64,000 nt of DNA from Rubrivivax sp. Lineage in GTDB: Bacteria > Pseudomonadota > Gammaproteobacteria > Burkholderiales > Burkholderiaceae_C. Position 1 is the stretch's first letter. Every line of letters begins with the position of its first letter. The stretch is taken from NCBI GenBank assembly GCA_022843905.1, contig JALHMT010000010.1:1-64000 (forward strand). The letters run 5' to 3'. This document shows, in pieces, positions 1 to 9,604 of this stretch. The position numbers and the translations under genes were made by a program. The notes beneath the pieces are model-generated. The model was not told the origin of the DNA. It searched no databases and saw nothing but the letters and a program-made list of their open reading frames with translations.

Positions 1-213
1 AGCAGAACCCATCAGGGACAGCGAGCTCGTCTCGCGTCAGAAGTCCGAATGTACGGGTGCAATCTCTTCCTCAGTGCAGAAGTGAGCTGGAAGCTTGGCA
101 AACCGGGGGCGTCCATGTAGGTCCGGTGAACCCTTGCCGCCTGGAAAGGGTCCGGGCCACTGGCCCGGCGCGGCCTGCAAGCTGCGCCGAAGGCGCTTCG
201 GGGGTGGGACACG
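1..213. other. Intergenic window edge, no gene seen
   Basis: No credible coding sequence lies between the window edge and the livH stop. A perfect 7-bp stem with a 3-nt loop (CCGGGCC at 152-158, GGCCCGG at 162-168) lies downstream of livH and could be a transcription terminator. It lacks a T-run, so this is weak. Confidence 0.4.
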
Positions 214-1089
214 TCACACCTTCTTCCGCAGGTTCTCGCCGAACAGGCCGTTGGGCTTGACCATCAGCATGACCAGCACCACCACGTAGGCGGCGATGTC
301 CTTGAAGCCTTCGGGCAGGTAGAAGCCCGAGAACGACTCGACCAGACCGATGATGAGGCCACCGACGATGGCGCCCGGCAGGCTGCCGAACCCGCCCACC
401 ACCGCGGCCGGAAAGGCCTTCAGGCCGATGATGCCCATGTTGGCGTGCACGAAGGTGATGGGGGCCAGAAGCAGGCCCGCGATGGCCGCCACCGCCGCTG
501 CCAGGCCCCACACCAGGCCGTTCAGGCGCTGCACCGGGATGCCCATGTAATAGGCCGCGAGCTGGTTCTGCGACGAGGCCTGCATCGCGATGCCGACCTT
601 GCTGAAGCGGAACAGCGCGAACAGCAGGGCACACAGCACGGCGGTGGCACCGATCACCACCATCTGCTCGATGTTGATGACCAGCGCGCCGACGCGCACG
701 ACGGCGTCCTTGTACGGCACGGGCAGCATGTGCGTCTCGGTCCCGATGGCGGGGATCATCGTGATCGCGCCACGCGCCACGTAGCCGATGCCGATGGTCA
801 GCATCACGATCGAAAACGCCGGCTGCCCCAGGATGGGACGGATGACGAGCCGCTCGGCCAGCATGCCGAAGACAGCCATGGCGGCGATGGCACTGGGCAC
901 CGCCAGCCAGAACGGGAAACCCAGGATCGTCATCAACGCCAGGCCCAGGAAGGCGCCCAGCATCATCAACTCGCCCTGCGCGAAGCTCACCGTCTCGGTG
1001 GCCTTGTAGATGAGGACGAATCCGAGTGCGATCAACCCGTAGATGCAACCCTGCGCGACACCGCTGATGACGAGCTGCAAGATCTGCAA
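214..1089 (-). CDS. livH: Branched-chain amino acid ABC transporter permease LivH
   Basis: This 291-residue protein is an inner-membrane permease of the LivH family, which imports branched-chain amino acids or related organic acids with LivM, LivG, LivF and a periplasmic binding protein. The N-terminus (LQLVISGVAQGCIYGLIALG), the FVLIYKATETVSFAQGELMM segment and the GAFGSLPGAI-like loop near residues 235-245 are typical, and hydrophobic segments run along the whole chain. Length is normal for the family. No livM, livG or livF is adjacent: 213 bp without a gene follow downstream, and nlpD lies upstream. It is either an orphan permease or the end of a unit whose partners lie elsewhere. The substrate cannot be told from sequence. 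Confidence 0.9.
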   Translation of the reverse strand: MQILQLVISGVAQGCIYGLIALGFVLIYKATETVSFAQGELMMLGAFLGLALMTILGFPFWLAVPSAIAAMAVFGMLAERLVIRPILGQPAFSIVMLTIGIGYVARGAITMIPAIGTETHMLPVPYKDAVVRVGALVINIEQMVVIGATAVLCALLFALFRFSKVGIAMQASSQNQLAAYYMGIPVQRLNGLVWGLAAAVAAIAGLLLAPITFVHANMGIIGLKAFPAAVVGGFGSLPGAIVGGLIIGLVESFSGFYLPEGFKDIAAYVVVLVMLMVKPNGLFGENLRKKV

Positions 1090-1193
1090 GGAGGGGCTCC
1101 GCGCCGATGAGGACGGGCGGATGCTAGCGGCGCAGGTTCCTGTTCACACTGCTGGGAAACGCTGATGCCGGCGGCCCGGGGCGGCACCGCGGC

Positions 1194-2228
1194 TCAGCGG
1201 GGCGGCAACAACCTGACCGGGTCGATCGGCTTGCCCTGGCGCCGGATCTCGAAGTGGAGCTGCACGCGCTCTGCATCGGTGGAACCCATCTCCGCAATCC
1301 GCTGCCCGCGACGGACCGCCTGGTCCTCCTTCACCAGCAGCACCTGGTTGTGCGCGTAGGCCGTGAGGTAGGTGTTGTTGTGCTTGACGATGATGAGATT
1401 GCCGTAGCCGCGCAGACCCGACCCGGCATAGACCACCCGACCGTCAGCCGCCGCGAAGACCGGGTCCCCAGCCTTGCCGACGATGGCCATTCCCTTGTTG
1501 CGACCCTCTTCGAAGGGCGCGGCCAAGGTACCCGCGGCGGGCCAGCCCCAGGTGATGTCGTCGTCGAGTTCACGCGAGGCGGCCGGCGGTGCCGGCGGGG
1601 GCGGCGGCGCAGGTGTGGCCGCGGGAGGAACGGGCGTCGTGGCTGCCGGGGTGGCACTGCCGGCCGTCGCAGGCGGTGACGCTGCGTCGGGGCCGGGTGT
1701 GGGCGTGCCCGGGGGTGTCTTTGCATCGAGCGGTCGGGCCTCGACTCTGCCGCCTTGCGCCACGGGCCGGGCGACCGCGCCCGCGCCTTCGGGGGCCGGA
1801 GGCGCCACACGCAGCACCTGCCCCACTTCGATGATGTTGGGGTTGTCGATGTTGTTCCAGCGCGCCACGTCACGCCAGTTCTGGCCTTGCTCGAGGCCGA
1901 TGCGGATCAGGGTGTCGCCGGGCTTGACCTGGTAGAACCCGGGCTTGTTCGCCAGTTCGGCGTTGGCACGGGCTTGTGCCTCCAGAGCGGCCGCTGACGC
2001 CGCCGGAGGCCCTGGAAGCGCCGCCGCCGGCGCGGTGGTCTGACCGCCGGGGGACGGGCGCGAGCCGGACCGGTCCTCGACCGGGGCCTGGTTGATGCCG
2101 GTGGCGCATCCTGCGAGCAGCATCACGGCAACCAGAACGCTGGCGAGCAAGGATCGCGCGGCAGGCCGGCAAGGCGATCGTCTCGCGGTCAGTCGGCTGG
2201 AAATCATCGTGTTACAGACCTCGGTCAT
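1194..2228 (-). CDS. nlpD: NlpD-like lipoprotein, LysM plus degenerate M23/LytM domain
   Basis: This is a 344-residue outer-membrane lipoprotein of the NlpD type, which in enterobacteria activates septal murein amidase AmiC. A signal peptide ends in lipobox LLAGC near residue 41. A LysM repeat (YQVKPGDTLIRIG) follows at about 98-142, then a Pro/Ala-rich linker, then an M23 domain at about 235-340. The M23 metal site looks degenerate: the usual HxxxD position reads NKGMAIV and the usual H-x-H reads VQLHFEI. That fits an amidase activator rather than an active peptidase. The ATG at 2228 overlaps the pcm stop codon as ATGA, which favours this start; MISSRL eight codons later is the alternative. 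It is the last gene of surE-pcm-nlpD. Confidence 0.9.
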   Translation of the reverse strand: MTEVCNTMISSRLTARRSPCRPAARSLLASVLVAVMLLAGCATGINQAPVEDRSGSRPSPGGQTTAPAAALPGPPAASAAALEAQARANAELANKPGFYQVKPGDTLIRIGLEQGQNWRDVARWNNIDNPNIIEVGQVLRVAPPAPEGAGAVARPVAQGGRVEARPLDAKTPPGTPTPGPDAASPPATAGSATPAATTPVPPAATPAPPPPPAPPAASRELDDDITWGWPAAGTLAAPFEEGRNKGMAIVGKAGDPVFAAADGRVVYAGSGLRGYGNLIIVKHNNTYLTAYAHNQVLLVKEDQAVRRGQRIAEMGSTDAERVQLHFEIRRQGKPIDPVRLLPPR

Positions 2229-3037
2229 TGCTTGCCGGATTTTAGAGGGACGAAGTGCACGGCATCGGCGAGGCGCTGCACGACCCCGTCAGCGCGCCTG
2301 TCCACCACCAGAAGCACCTGACCGCCCGAGGCGGCGTCGTGCACGGGTGCCACGAGCCGGCCGCCCTCGGCCAGCTGCTCGACCCAGGCTGCCGGCAGGT
2401 CTTCGCCGCCGGCTGCCGCAATGATGGTGTCGAACGGCGCGTTCGGCGCATGGCCCAGGCGTCCGTCGCCCCACACCAGCCGCACGTCGCCTCCCCGGTG
2501 CGTCTGGAGGTTGTCGCGCGCCTTGTCGTGCAGCGGCTTCAGACGCTCGATGGACAGGACGCGCCGCGCCAGCCTGGCCAGCAGGGCCGTCTGGTAGCCG
2601 CAGCCGGTGCCGATCTCGAGCACACGACCGAGCGAGCCGCCGGTACGTGCGCTGTCGCCTTCGAAGAGCAGCGACAGCATGCGGGCCACCACCGAAGGCT
2701 TCGAGATCGTCTGGTTGAATCCGATCGGCAGGCTTGTGTCCTCGTAGGCCTGGGTGGCCAGCGCAGTGTCGACGAACTCGTGGCGCGGCACGGCCGCAAA
2801 TGCCGCCAGCACGGCTTCGTGGTCGACGCCGCCGGCGCGCAGTCTCTCGACCATGCGCCGCCGCACTGCAGATGAGTCCATGCCCAGGCCGCTGGGCGAC
2901 GCCGCTCGCGCGGCGTCGCGTGCCGCCTCGTGCACGGGGCGCTGCGGTCGCAGCAAGGGCGACGCGGCGGTGCGCGACCCGCCGCCCAGCCGGTCCAGGC
3001 CCACCGGGAAGCGTGCCGGCGACGGCTTCTTCGTCAT
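2225..3037 (-). CDS. pcm: Protein-L-isoaspartate O-methyltransferase
   Basis: Pcm methylates L-isoaspartyl residues in damaged cytosolic proteins using S-adenosylmethionine, starting their repair. The protein is 270 residues, about 50 longer than the enterobacterial form because of a basic Pro/Arg-rich N-terminal extension. The SAM-binding motif [18 protein letters not shown] lies near residues 140-158. The PIMT signature region ([19 protein letters not shown]) precedes it and [16 protein letters not shown] follows. The start chosen is MTKKPS at 3037 because its ATG overlaps the surE stop as ATGA; a longer in-frame start at 3064 would overlap surE by 31 bp. It sits between surE and nlpD in one minus-strand operon. 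Confidence 0.93.
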   Translation of the reverse strand: MTKKPSPARFPVGLDRLGGGSRTAASPLLRPQRPVHEAARDAARAASPSGLGMDSSAVRRRMVERLRAGGVDHEAVLAAFAAVPRHEFVDTALATQAYEDTSLPIGFNQTISKPSVVARMLSLLFEGDSARTGGSLGRVLEIGTGCGYQTALLARLARRVLSIERLKPLHDKARDNLQTHRGGDVRLVWGDGRLGHAPNAPFDTIIAAAGGEDLPAAWVEQLAEGGRLVAPVHDAASGGQVLLVVDRRADGVVQRLADAVHFVPLKSGKQ

Positions 3038-3798
3038 GCGCCCTTTCGCATCCGTTCGCCCCAATGGCCCAGCGACGCGTGGTCCGTGAGGTCGACCTGC
3101 AGCGGGGTGATGCTCACCTTGCCGCTGGCCACGGCATGGAAGTCGGTGCCTTCGCCTGCTTCACGGGCGTCACCGGCCGGTCCGATCCAGTAGATCGTCT
3201 CGCCGCGGGGGCTGGTCTGCGCGATCACGGGTTCGCTGGCGTGCCGCCGGCCGAGGCGGGTGACGACCCTGGGCAGGGACACCGCGTCGGGCCGGTTCGG
3301 AATGTTCACGTTCAGCAGCCAGGGTCCGCGCAGGGGCCCGTTGGCCAGCAGGTCGTCGATGATCGATCGGGCGGTGGCGGCGGCCTCGTCGAGATGAGCC
3401 CAGCCCTTCTCGCCCTGCGAGAAGGCGATGGCCGGGATGCCGAACAGGAAACCCTCCATCGCAGCCGCCACGGTGCCGGAATACAGCGTGTCGTCGCCCA
3501 TGTTGGCACCGTTGTTGATGCCCGAGATGACGAGGTCGGGGCGCCGCGGCAGCAGGCCGGTCAGCGCCACGTGCACGCAGTCGGACGGCGTGCCCCCGAC
3601 CACCTTGAAGCCCCGCACCTCGGGGCCGCGCGCTTCGAAGACGTTCAGCGGCCGGTGCAGCGTGAGCGAGTTCGATGTCCCGCTGGCGTTCTGCTCCGGG
3701 GCGATGACGTCGATGTGGCCGAGGCCCTGGCAGGCCTTGACCAGCGCGGCGATGCCCGGCGCGAGGTAGCCGTCGTCGTTGGCTATCAGGATGTTCAT
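3034..3798 (-). CDS. surE: 5'/3'-nucleotidase SurE
   Basis: SurE is a cytosolic metal-dependent nucleoside monophosphate phosphatase linked to survival in stationary phase. The 254-residue protein begins [16 protein letters not shown], which carries the metal-binding DD pair. It also has the family [20 protein letters not shown] segment (residues ~85-105) with the Asn and Ser of the active site. Start at 3798 is preferred because the SurE fold begins exactly at MNIL; the reading frame extends 13 codons upstream without resemblance to the family. It is the first gene of surE-pcm-nlpD, each pair overlapping by 4 bp, which suggests translational coupling. Confidence 0.95.
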   Translation of the reverse strand: MNILIANDDGYLAPGIAALVKACQGLGHIDVIAPEQNASGTSNSLTLHRPLNVFEARGPEVRGFKVVGGTPSDCVHVALTGLLPRRPDLVISGINNGANMGDDTLYSGTVAAAMEGFLFGIPAIAFSQGEKGWAHLDEAAATARSIIDDLLANGPLRGPWLLNVNIPNRPDAVSLPRVVTRLGRRHASEPVIAQTSPRGETIYWIGPAGDAREAGEGTDFHAVASGKVSITPLQVDLTDHASLGHWGERMRKGA

Positions 3799-3964
3799 CG
3801 GTGGATTGTAGGAGCCGGCCCGTGCCGGACGGGACACGGCCGCGCCGGGGCGCGCGCCCTGTGGCGAAGCTTCAAGCTAGGGGGTCTGCTCGCCCCCCAT
3901 CAGCGGGCATCGCCGGGCCGGTCCAATCACGCTAGCATGCAGAGAGCTTTTCACAGGAGCCGTC

Positions 3965-4687
3965 ATGAGCGTGAAGGTGCTGATACTGGAAGACAATCCC
4001 GTCGCGCGCAGCTTCCTGTGCCGGGTGGTGCGCGAGAGCTTCAGCGACGCCCACCAGATCGCCGAGGCCGGCGACCTGGAAGGTGCGCGGCGCCAGGTCA
4101 GGGCGGCCAGCGGCGCCAACGGCACCGAGCCCTTCAAGCTGATCCTCGTCGACCTCGAACTGCCTGACGGCAACGGCATGGAACTGCTGACCGAGTTGTC
4201 GCAGTACCCGGCCACGAAGATCGTCACCACGCTGTACTCCGACGACGAGCACCTGTTCCCTGCGCTGCAATGCGGCGCCGACGGCTACTTGCTGAAGGAA
4301 GACCGTTTCGAGGTGCTGGTGGAGGAGTTGCAGAAGATCGTGCGCGGCCAGCCCCCGCTGTCGCCGGCCATCGCCCGGCGGCTGCTGGGCCATTTCAGAC
4401 AGGGCGGCGAGGTGCGCAACACCGACTCCGGTTTTCTGCACAGCGGCAGCTTCCAGACCAGCCGGCCCGTCGCGCTCGAAGCCCCGCTCGACTGCGAACG
4501 CCTCACGCCGCGGGAAACCGAGGTGCTCACCTACCTCAGCAAGGGTTTCACCATCAAGGAGATCGCCAGCCTGATGGGCATCAAGTGGTTCACCGTCAAC
4601 GACCACATCAAGTCCATCTACAAGAAGCTCAACGTGTCCAGCCGGGCCGAGGCCGCCGTGCTGGCCAGCAAGCAGGGGCTGGTTTGA
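3965..4687 (+). CDS. NarL/LuxR-family two-component response regulator
   Basis: This 240-residue cytosolic regulator has an N-terminal receiver domain (VLILEDNPVARSFL; predicted phospho-acceptor Asp63 in LILVDLELPDG). A C-terminal LuxR helix-turn-helix follows (LTPRETEVLTYLSKG, EIASLMGIKWFTVNDHIKSI, residues ~177-236). The two are joined by a ~35-residue linker. AGGAG at 3955-3959 is well placed before the ATG. The next gene, 79 bp downstream on the same strand, is a histidine kinase of the matching NarX/LiaS class, so the pair is very likely a cognate two-component system. The target genes and the stimulus are unknown. Confidence 0.92.
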   Translation: MSVKVLILEDNPVARSFLCRVVRESFSDAHQIAEAGDLEGARRQVRAASGANGTEPFKLILVDLELPDGNGMELLTELSQYPATKIVTTLYSDDEHLFPALQCGADGYLLKEDRFEVLVEELQKIVRGQPPLSPAIARRLLGHFRQGGEVRNTDSGFLHSGSFQTSRPVALEAPLDCERLTPRETEVLTYLSKGFTIKEIASLMGIKWFTVNDHIKSIYKKLNVSSRAEAAVLASKQGLV

Positions 4688-4766
4688 AGGGCGGTGGCAT
4701 CGTTCACGACGGGCCCGCGCGTCGCGCACGGTAGCCAGGGCAAACCCGGGCAGTCGAGGTGAATCG

Positions 4767-7028
4767 ATGAGTGCGCAGGCTCCCGGTGCCGGCGCCCCCG
4801 CAGCGGACGCGGCCGGACCCACGGTGGACGCTGTCGCCGCCCGACCCGTGCAGCGCCCTCGCCTGCATCCCCTGGGCCGCTGGATCGGCTGGCGGCTGCG
4901 CCTGCTCATCGCACTGGCGCTGGCGAGCTGCCTGGTCGTCTTCGCGACCACGCGCTGGCTGGCCCAGACGCCGCATCTGCCGCTGCACTTCTCGGCCGAC
5001 GCTTCCGGCCGGATCGTCGTGCAGGCCGTCGGCGCCCACGGGCCGCCATTGCCCGACAACGCCTTGCTGGCTGCCGCGACCAGCGCCCAGGGCCGGCGCC
5101 TGCCGGTGTCGGTCCATGCGCTTGAATTGCCGCCCCGCTGGCAGGTGACGGACGAGGCCAGGGCGCACCATGTCGCATTGCAGCGTGCGCTGTCTGAAGC
5201 GGCAGCGCACGGGCCACTGAGCTTGCGACTGGCCGACGGGCAGACCTTCAGCGTGCCCTTCGTGCCGCGCAGCTACGACGGCATGGGCCTGCCCTACTGG
5301 CCATTGATGGCCGTGGCCATGCTGCTGATGCTGGTGGGCGCGGTGGTGGCACTGTCGCGACCGCAGCCGGCCAACCTGCTCTACCTGCTCATGGCGGCCT
5401 GCCAATCGGCACAGGTCCTGCTGCTGGCGACAGGCATGCTGCCCGGCGTCGGCCTGCCGCCCACGCTGTCGCAGATCGACCTGTCGCTGCGCATGGCACT
5501 GGATCTGGCCACTGCAGCGGCCGGCGTCCATGCGCTGGCCCTGCATCCGCGGCGCCATGCGGCATGGCGACCCATCGCCGGCACCGCCTGGGCCACTGCG
5601 GCGACCTTGCTGGCCCTGGCCGGCACCGGCGTTCTGGCACCTGCCTGGGGCTGGCTGCAAGCCGCGCTGCTTGCCTTCACGGCTGCCGCACTGGCGCTGA
5701 CCCTGGCCACCCGCCGCCGGGGCGCCGACCCGGTGGCCAGGGTCGTCGGCGGCTTCGTCGCCGGCGCGCTGGCGCTGGGTGTCGTCGTGACGGCGGTCAT
5801 GCTGCTGCCCGGCAGGACGTCCAGCGGGCCATCGCCCTGGACCGTCGTGGCGCCCGCGGCATGGCACCTTGGCGTGGCCCTGCTGCTCATGGTGGCGCCC
5901 TTCGTCACGCGCTCTCGCCGTGTGATGCGGGAGTTCGCACTGCTGGCGGGCATCAGCGCCGTCGCCTCGGCCCTCGATCTGCTCTTCGTGGCGGTGTTCT
6001 CGCTGAGCCCCTTCACATCGCTGGCACTGGTGGTCTTCCTCGCGCTCGGCGTCTATGCCGGCCTTCGCCAATGGATCTTCAGCAGATTCACCGGAGGGCA
6101 GACGCTGAGCACCGAACGCATCTTCGAGCAGCTCTATCGCGCAGCGCGCGACGTGCAGGCGCAACCCCTGCACTATCCAGCCGGTCTGGCGGGGCTGCTG
6201 AACGATCTCTTCGAGCCGCTGGACATCACCCGCAGCGACAGCGCGCCCCTGCGGTCACGCGTGGCGCGGGGCGGCGCCGCCCTGCGCGTGCCGCTGCGGC
6301 CACCCCCGGGCCTCGGGGCGTCGACACCGCAGTCCCTGGTGCTGCGCTTCGCCGGCCGCGGGCGGCGCATCTTCACCGTCGAGGACGCCGTCCTCGCCGA
6401 CCGCGTGGTGGCGCAACTCCGCCGGGCCGTGGACTACGACGCCGCCGTCGAACGCGGTCGCAGCGAAGAGCGGCTGCGCATCGCGCAGGACCTGCACGAC
6501 GACATCGGCGCGCGCCTGCTGACCCTGATGTACCAGGCGCCAACCCGTGAGATGGAGGACTACCTTCGCCACACGCTGAAGGACCTGAAGACCCTGACGC
6601 GTGGCCTGGCGGCCAGCGAGCATCGCCTCAGCCATGCGGTGGCCGAGTGGAAGAGCGACCTCGCGCAACGCATGGAGGCTGCGCGCATGGATTTCGAATG
6701 GACGACGCAGATCGAGTGCGACGGCCAGCTGAGCATGGTGCAGTGGTCCGCCATCACGCGCGTCCTGCGCGAACTGGCCACCAATGCGATCCACCATGCC
6801 AGGGCGACGCGGGTGTCGGTGCACCTGCGCATCGACGCGCAAGGGCTGTTCATCCAGGTCAGCGACAACGGCGTGGGTGGCGACCCCCAGCTGTGGGCGC
6901 CGGGCCTGGGCCTGGGCGGCGTGCGCAAGCGCATGAAGCTGCTGGGCGGCGAGGTGGCGTGGCGCGCCAATCAACCCGCCGGCATCGTCTGCGAAGCCGT
7001 GGTGCGCGACTTCGCACTGCGGGCCTGA
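4767..7028 (+). CDS. Membrane histidine kinase, HisKA_3/HATPase type
   Basis: A 753-residue inner-membrane sensor kinase. A TM helix near residues 43-64 is followed by an extracytoplasmic stretch of about 100 residues. A block of roughly seven hydrophobic helices (residues ~175-435) precedes the cytoplasmic kinase core. The dimerisation/phosphoacceptor motif RIAQDLHDDIGARLLTL places the phospho-His near residue 577. The ATP-binding N box (RELATNAIHHARA) and G box (VSDNGVGGD) are present, with GLGLGGVRKRMKLLGG after them. The architecture resembles 7TM-type sensors linked to NarL-family regulators. It probably phosphorylates the regulator encoded 79 bp upstream. The ligand is not evident. Confidence 0.9.
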   Translation: MSAQAPGAGAPAADAAGPTVDAVAARPVQRPRLHPLGRWIGWRLRLLIALALASCLVVFATTRWLAQTPHLPLHFSADASGRIVVQAVGAHGPPLPDNALLAAATSAQGRRLPVSVHALELPPRWQVTDEARAHHVALQRALSEAAAHGPLSLRLADGQTFSVPFVPRSYDGMGLPYWPLMAVAMLLMLVGAVVALSRPQPANLLYLLMAACQSAQVLLLATGMLPGVGLPPTLSQIDLSLRMALDLATAAAGVHALALHPRRHAAWRPIAGTAWATAATLLALAGTGVLAPAWGWLQAALLAFTAAALALTLATRRRGADPVARVVGGFVAGALALGVVVTAVMLLPGRTSSGPSPWTVVAPAAWHLGVALLLMVAPFVTRSRRVMREFALLAGISAVASALDLLFVAVFSLSPFTSLALVVFLALGVYAGLRQWIFSRFTGGQTLSTERIFEQLYRAARDVQAQPLHYPAGLAGLLNDLFEPLDITRSDSAPLRSRVARGGAALRVPLRPPPGLGASTPQSLVLRFAGRGRRIFTVEDAVLADRVVAQLRRAVDYDAAVERGRSEERLRIAQDLHDDIGARLLTLMYQAPTREMEDYLRHTLKDLKTLTRGLAASEHRLSHAVAEWKSDLAQRMEAARMDFEWTTQIECDGQLSMVQWSAITRVLRELATNAIHHARATRVSVHLRIDAQGLFIQVSDNGVGGDPQLWAPGLGLGGVRKRMKLLGGEVAWRANQPAGIVCEAVVRDFALRA

Positions 7029-7073
7029 AACCCGCGCGCCGGGCTTGCGGCCTCACCCGCAGCGGCGGACGCC

Positions 7074-8081
7074 TCAGACCGGCAGCACCTGCAGCCGCCC
7101 CTGCCGAGACTGCAGGCCGCGCGACAGCAGCGACACGGCGGCGTAGATGGCCTCGATGTTGGGCGTGGGCGTGCCGGTGACCCGCCCGAGCTCGATCACC
7201 GAACCGACAAGCGCCTCGAGTTCGACAGCGCGGCCGTGCTCCACGTCCTGCAGCATCGAGGTCTTGTGCGCACCCACCGCCTCGGCACCGGCAATGCGCT
7301 TGTCCAGCGAGATCCGGAATTCGACGCCGAGCTTCTCTGCCACGGTCTGTGCCTCGGCCATCATGCGGGCGGCGAGCTCCCGCGTGGGCGGAAAGCGGCA
7401 GATGTCCTCCAGCGTGGCATGCGTCAGCGCCGAGATCGGGTTGAAGCTGAGGTTGCCCCACAGCTTGACCCAGATCTCGCCGCGGATGTCCTTGCTCACC
7501 GGGGCCTTGAAGCCGGCGCGCATCATGGCCTGCGAGAGGGCGTCGATGCGTTCGCTGCGCGAGCCGTCGAGTTCGCCCAGCGTGAAGCGGTTGCCTTCGA
7601 TGAGCTTCACCACACCCGGTTCGACCAGCTCGGCCGCGGGATAGACCACGCTGCCGATGATGCGCTCGGCCTCGACGTGCGCGGCGATGCGACCGCCGGG
7701 GTCCACGCTTTCCAGGCCGCGGCCCTCGTGCGCGCCGACCAGCTTGTGGAAGTACCACCAGGGGATGCCGTTGATCATGGTCACCACCATGGTCTGCGGG
7801 CCGAACAGCGCTCGCAGGTCCGGCAGCAGGTCGCCCACCTGATGCGCCTTGACGGTCAGCAGCACGACATCCTGAGGACCGGCGTCCTGCATGCCCTGCA
7901 CTGCACGGACATCGGGCGCGTGCTCCTCGCTGCCGTCCTCCAGCAACAGGCGGAAGCCATTGGCGTTGATGGCGGCCAGGTTGCGGTTGCGTGCGATGAA
8001 AGTCACCTGCTCGCCGGCTCGCGACAGGCGGGCTCCCAGATAGCCGCCGATCGCACCGGCGCCGACCACACAGATCTTCAT
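7074..8081 (-). CDS. Ketopantoate reductase-family oxidoreductase (PanE/ApbA-like)
   Basis: A 335-residue NAD(P)-dependent 2-hydroxyacid-forming reductase. The Rossmann motif VVGAGAIGGYLGARLSRAG opens the protein, and the family segment VKAHQVGDLLPDLRALFGPQT lies near residues 75-95. The catalytic Lys/Asn region (KLWGNLSFNPISALTH) is near 200. The start ATG at 8081 overlaps the tctA stop as ATGA, so it is translationally coupled to a tripartite transporter. That context argues for a role in catabolism of an imported acid rather than pantothenate synthesis. It is the last gene of a five-gene minus-strand unit. The substrate is unknown. Confidence 0.85.
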   Translation of the reverse strand: MKICVVGAGAIGGYLGARLSRAGEQVTFIARNRNLAAINANGFRLLLEDGSEEHAPDVRAVQGMQDAGPQDVVLLTVKAHQVGDLLPDLRALFGPQTMVVTMINGIPWWYFHKLVGAHEGRGLESVDPGGRIAAHVEAERIIGSVVYPAAELVEPGVVKLIEGNRFTLGELDGSRSERIDALSQAMMRAGFKAPVSKDIRGEIWVKLWGNLSFNPISALTHATLEDICRFPPTRELAARMMAEAQTVAEKLGVEFRISLDKRIAGAEAVGAHKTSMLQDVEHGRAVELEALVGSVIELGRVTGTPTPNIEAIYAAVSLLSRGLQSRQGRLQVLPV

Positions 8082-9592
8082 GGCCCGAATCTCCTCTTTT
8101 CGCGCTGACGCGCCATGTCCTGGGCCGCACCCCACAGCGGCCACAACAGCAAGCCTACGGCGATGGCGAAGATGGTGCCCACCAGTGGGTTGCTCCAGAA
8201 GATGGTCACCGAACCCTGGCTGAGCAGCATGGCCTGGCGGAAGCTGGACTCGGCCATGTCGCCCAGCACCAGTGCCAGCACCAGGGGCGCCAGCGGGTAC
8301 TTCAGCTTCTTGAACAGGTACCCGAGCACGCCGAAGAACAGCATCATCCAGACGTCGAACATCGCGTTGTTGACGGTGTAGGCGCCGATGGCGCAGATGA
8401 CGATGATCACCGGACCGATGATGGTGAAGGGGATGCGCAGGATCGCCGCCCACCATGGCACGGTGGTGAGCACCACGATGAGGCCCACGATGTTGCCCAT
8501 GTACATGCTGGCGATCAGGCCCCAGACGAATTCCTTCTGCTCGACGAACAGCATGGGCCCGGGCTGCAGGCCCCAGATCAGCAGGCCGCCCAGCAGCACC
8601 GCCGCCGTCGGCGAGCCGGGAATGCCCAGGGTCAGCATGGGCAGCAGCGCGGCCGTGCCGGCGGCGTTGTTGGCGGTCTCGGGCGCGACCACGCCTTCGA
8701 TCTCCCCCTTGCCGAATCCCTGGGGGTTCTTGGAGGCGCGGCGCGCCAGACCGTAGCTCATGAAGCTGGCCGGCGTGGCGCCCCCGGGGGTGATGCCCAT
8801 CCAGCAGCCGACAATGGCCGAACGGATGAAGGTGCGCCAGAAGCCGAACATGCGGCCCCAGGTCTGCAGCACCACCCGCAGCGAGATGCGCGCGCTCTTG
8901 CCGCGGAACGCCAGGCCTTCTTCCATGGTCTGCAGGATCTCGCCGATGCCGAACAGGCCGATCACCGCAACGAGGAAGCTGAAGCCCTTGAGCAGTTCAG
9001 GCTGGTCGAAGGTCATGCGCAGCTGGCCGGTCACGCTGTCCAGCCCGACGGCTGCCAGCGAGAAGCCCAGCATCATCGAGGCCAGCGTCTTCGAGGGCGG
9101 CTCCTTGCTGAGGCCCACGAAGCTGGCGAAGGTCAGCAGTTGCACCGCGAAGAACTCCGCCGGCCCGAACTTCAGCGCGAAGCGCGCCAGCACCGGCGCC
9201 AGGAAGGTGATGACCAACACGGCCACCAGGGCGCCGAAGAAGGAGGCGGTGAAGGCCGCCGTCAAGGCTTCGGCCGCCTTGCCCTGCTGCGCCATCGGGT
9301 ACCCGTCGAAGGTGGTCGCCACGCTCCAGGGTTCGCCTGGAATGTTGAACAAGATCGAGGTGATGGCGCCGCCGAACAAGGCCCCCCAGTAGATGCAGCT
9401 CAGCAGGATGATGGCCGAGGTGGGGTTCATCGTGAAGGTCAGCGGCAGCAGGATGGCAACGCCGTTGGCGCCGCCCAAGCCCGGCAGAACGCCGATCAGC
9501 ACGCCCAGGATGATGCCCAGGAACATCAGCGCAACGTTGGTGGGGGTCAGCGCGACGCTGAAGCCCTGCCCCAGGGCAGCGAGTTCGTCCAT
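8078..9592 (-). CDS. tctA: Tripartite tricarboxylate transporter large permease TctA
   Basis: A 504-residue inner-membrane permease with about twelve hydrophobic segments. It carries the TctA hallmarks GVLIGVLPGLGGANGVAIL (residues ~32-50) and TLGIPGSPTAAVLLGGL. TctA forms the transport channel of TTT systems that take up carboxylates with TctB and a periplasmic TctC/Bug receptor. tctB ends 13 bp upstream and the receptor gene lies before that, so a complete TTT system is present. Length is typical. Confidence 0.95.
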   Translation of the reverse strand: MDELAALGQGFSVALTPTNVALMFLGIILGVLIGVLPGLGGANGVAILLPLTFTMNPTSAIILLSCIYWGALFGGAITSILFNIPGEPWSVATTFDGYPMAQQGKAAEALTAAFTASFFGALVAVLVITFLAPVLARFALKFGPAEFFAVQLLTFASFVGLSKEPPSKTLASMMLGFSLAAVGLDSVTGQLRMTFDQPELLKGFSFLVAVIGLFGIGEILQTMEEGLAFRGKSARISLRVVLQTWGRMFGFWRTFIRSAIVGCWMGITPGGATPASFMSYGLARRASKNPQGFGKGEIEGVVAPETANNAAGTAALLPMLTLGIPGSPTAAVLLGGLLIWGLQPGPMLFVEQKEFVWGLIASMYMGNIVGLIVVLTTVPWWAAILRIPFTIIGPVIIVICAIGAYTVNNAMFDVWMMLFFGVLGYLFKKLKYPLAPLVLALVLGDMAESSFRQAMLLSQGSVTIFWSNPLVGTIFAIAVGLLLWPLWGAAQDMARQREKRRFGP

Positions 9593-9604
9593 CGGAGCCC
9601 CTTG

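Noticed and set aside
71..1048. 325-residue minus-strand frame overlapping livH
   Set aside because: A frame-shifted shadow of the LivH gene, rich in Arg/His/Gly.
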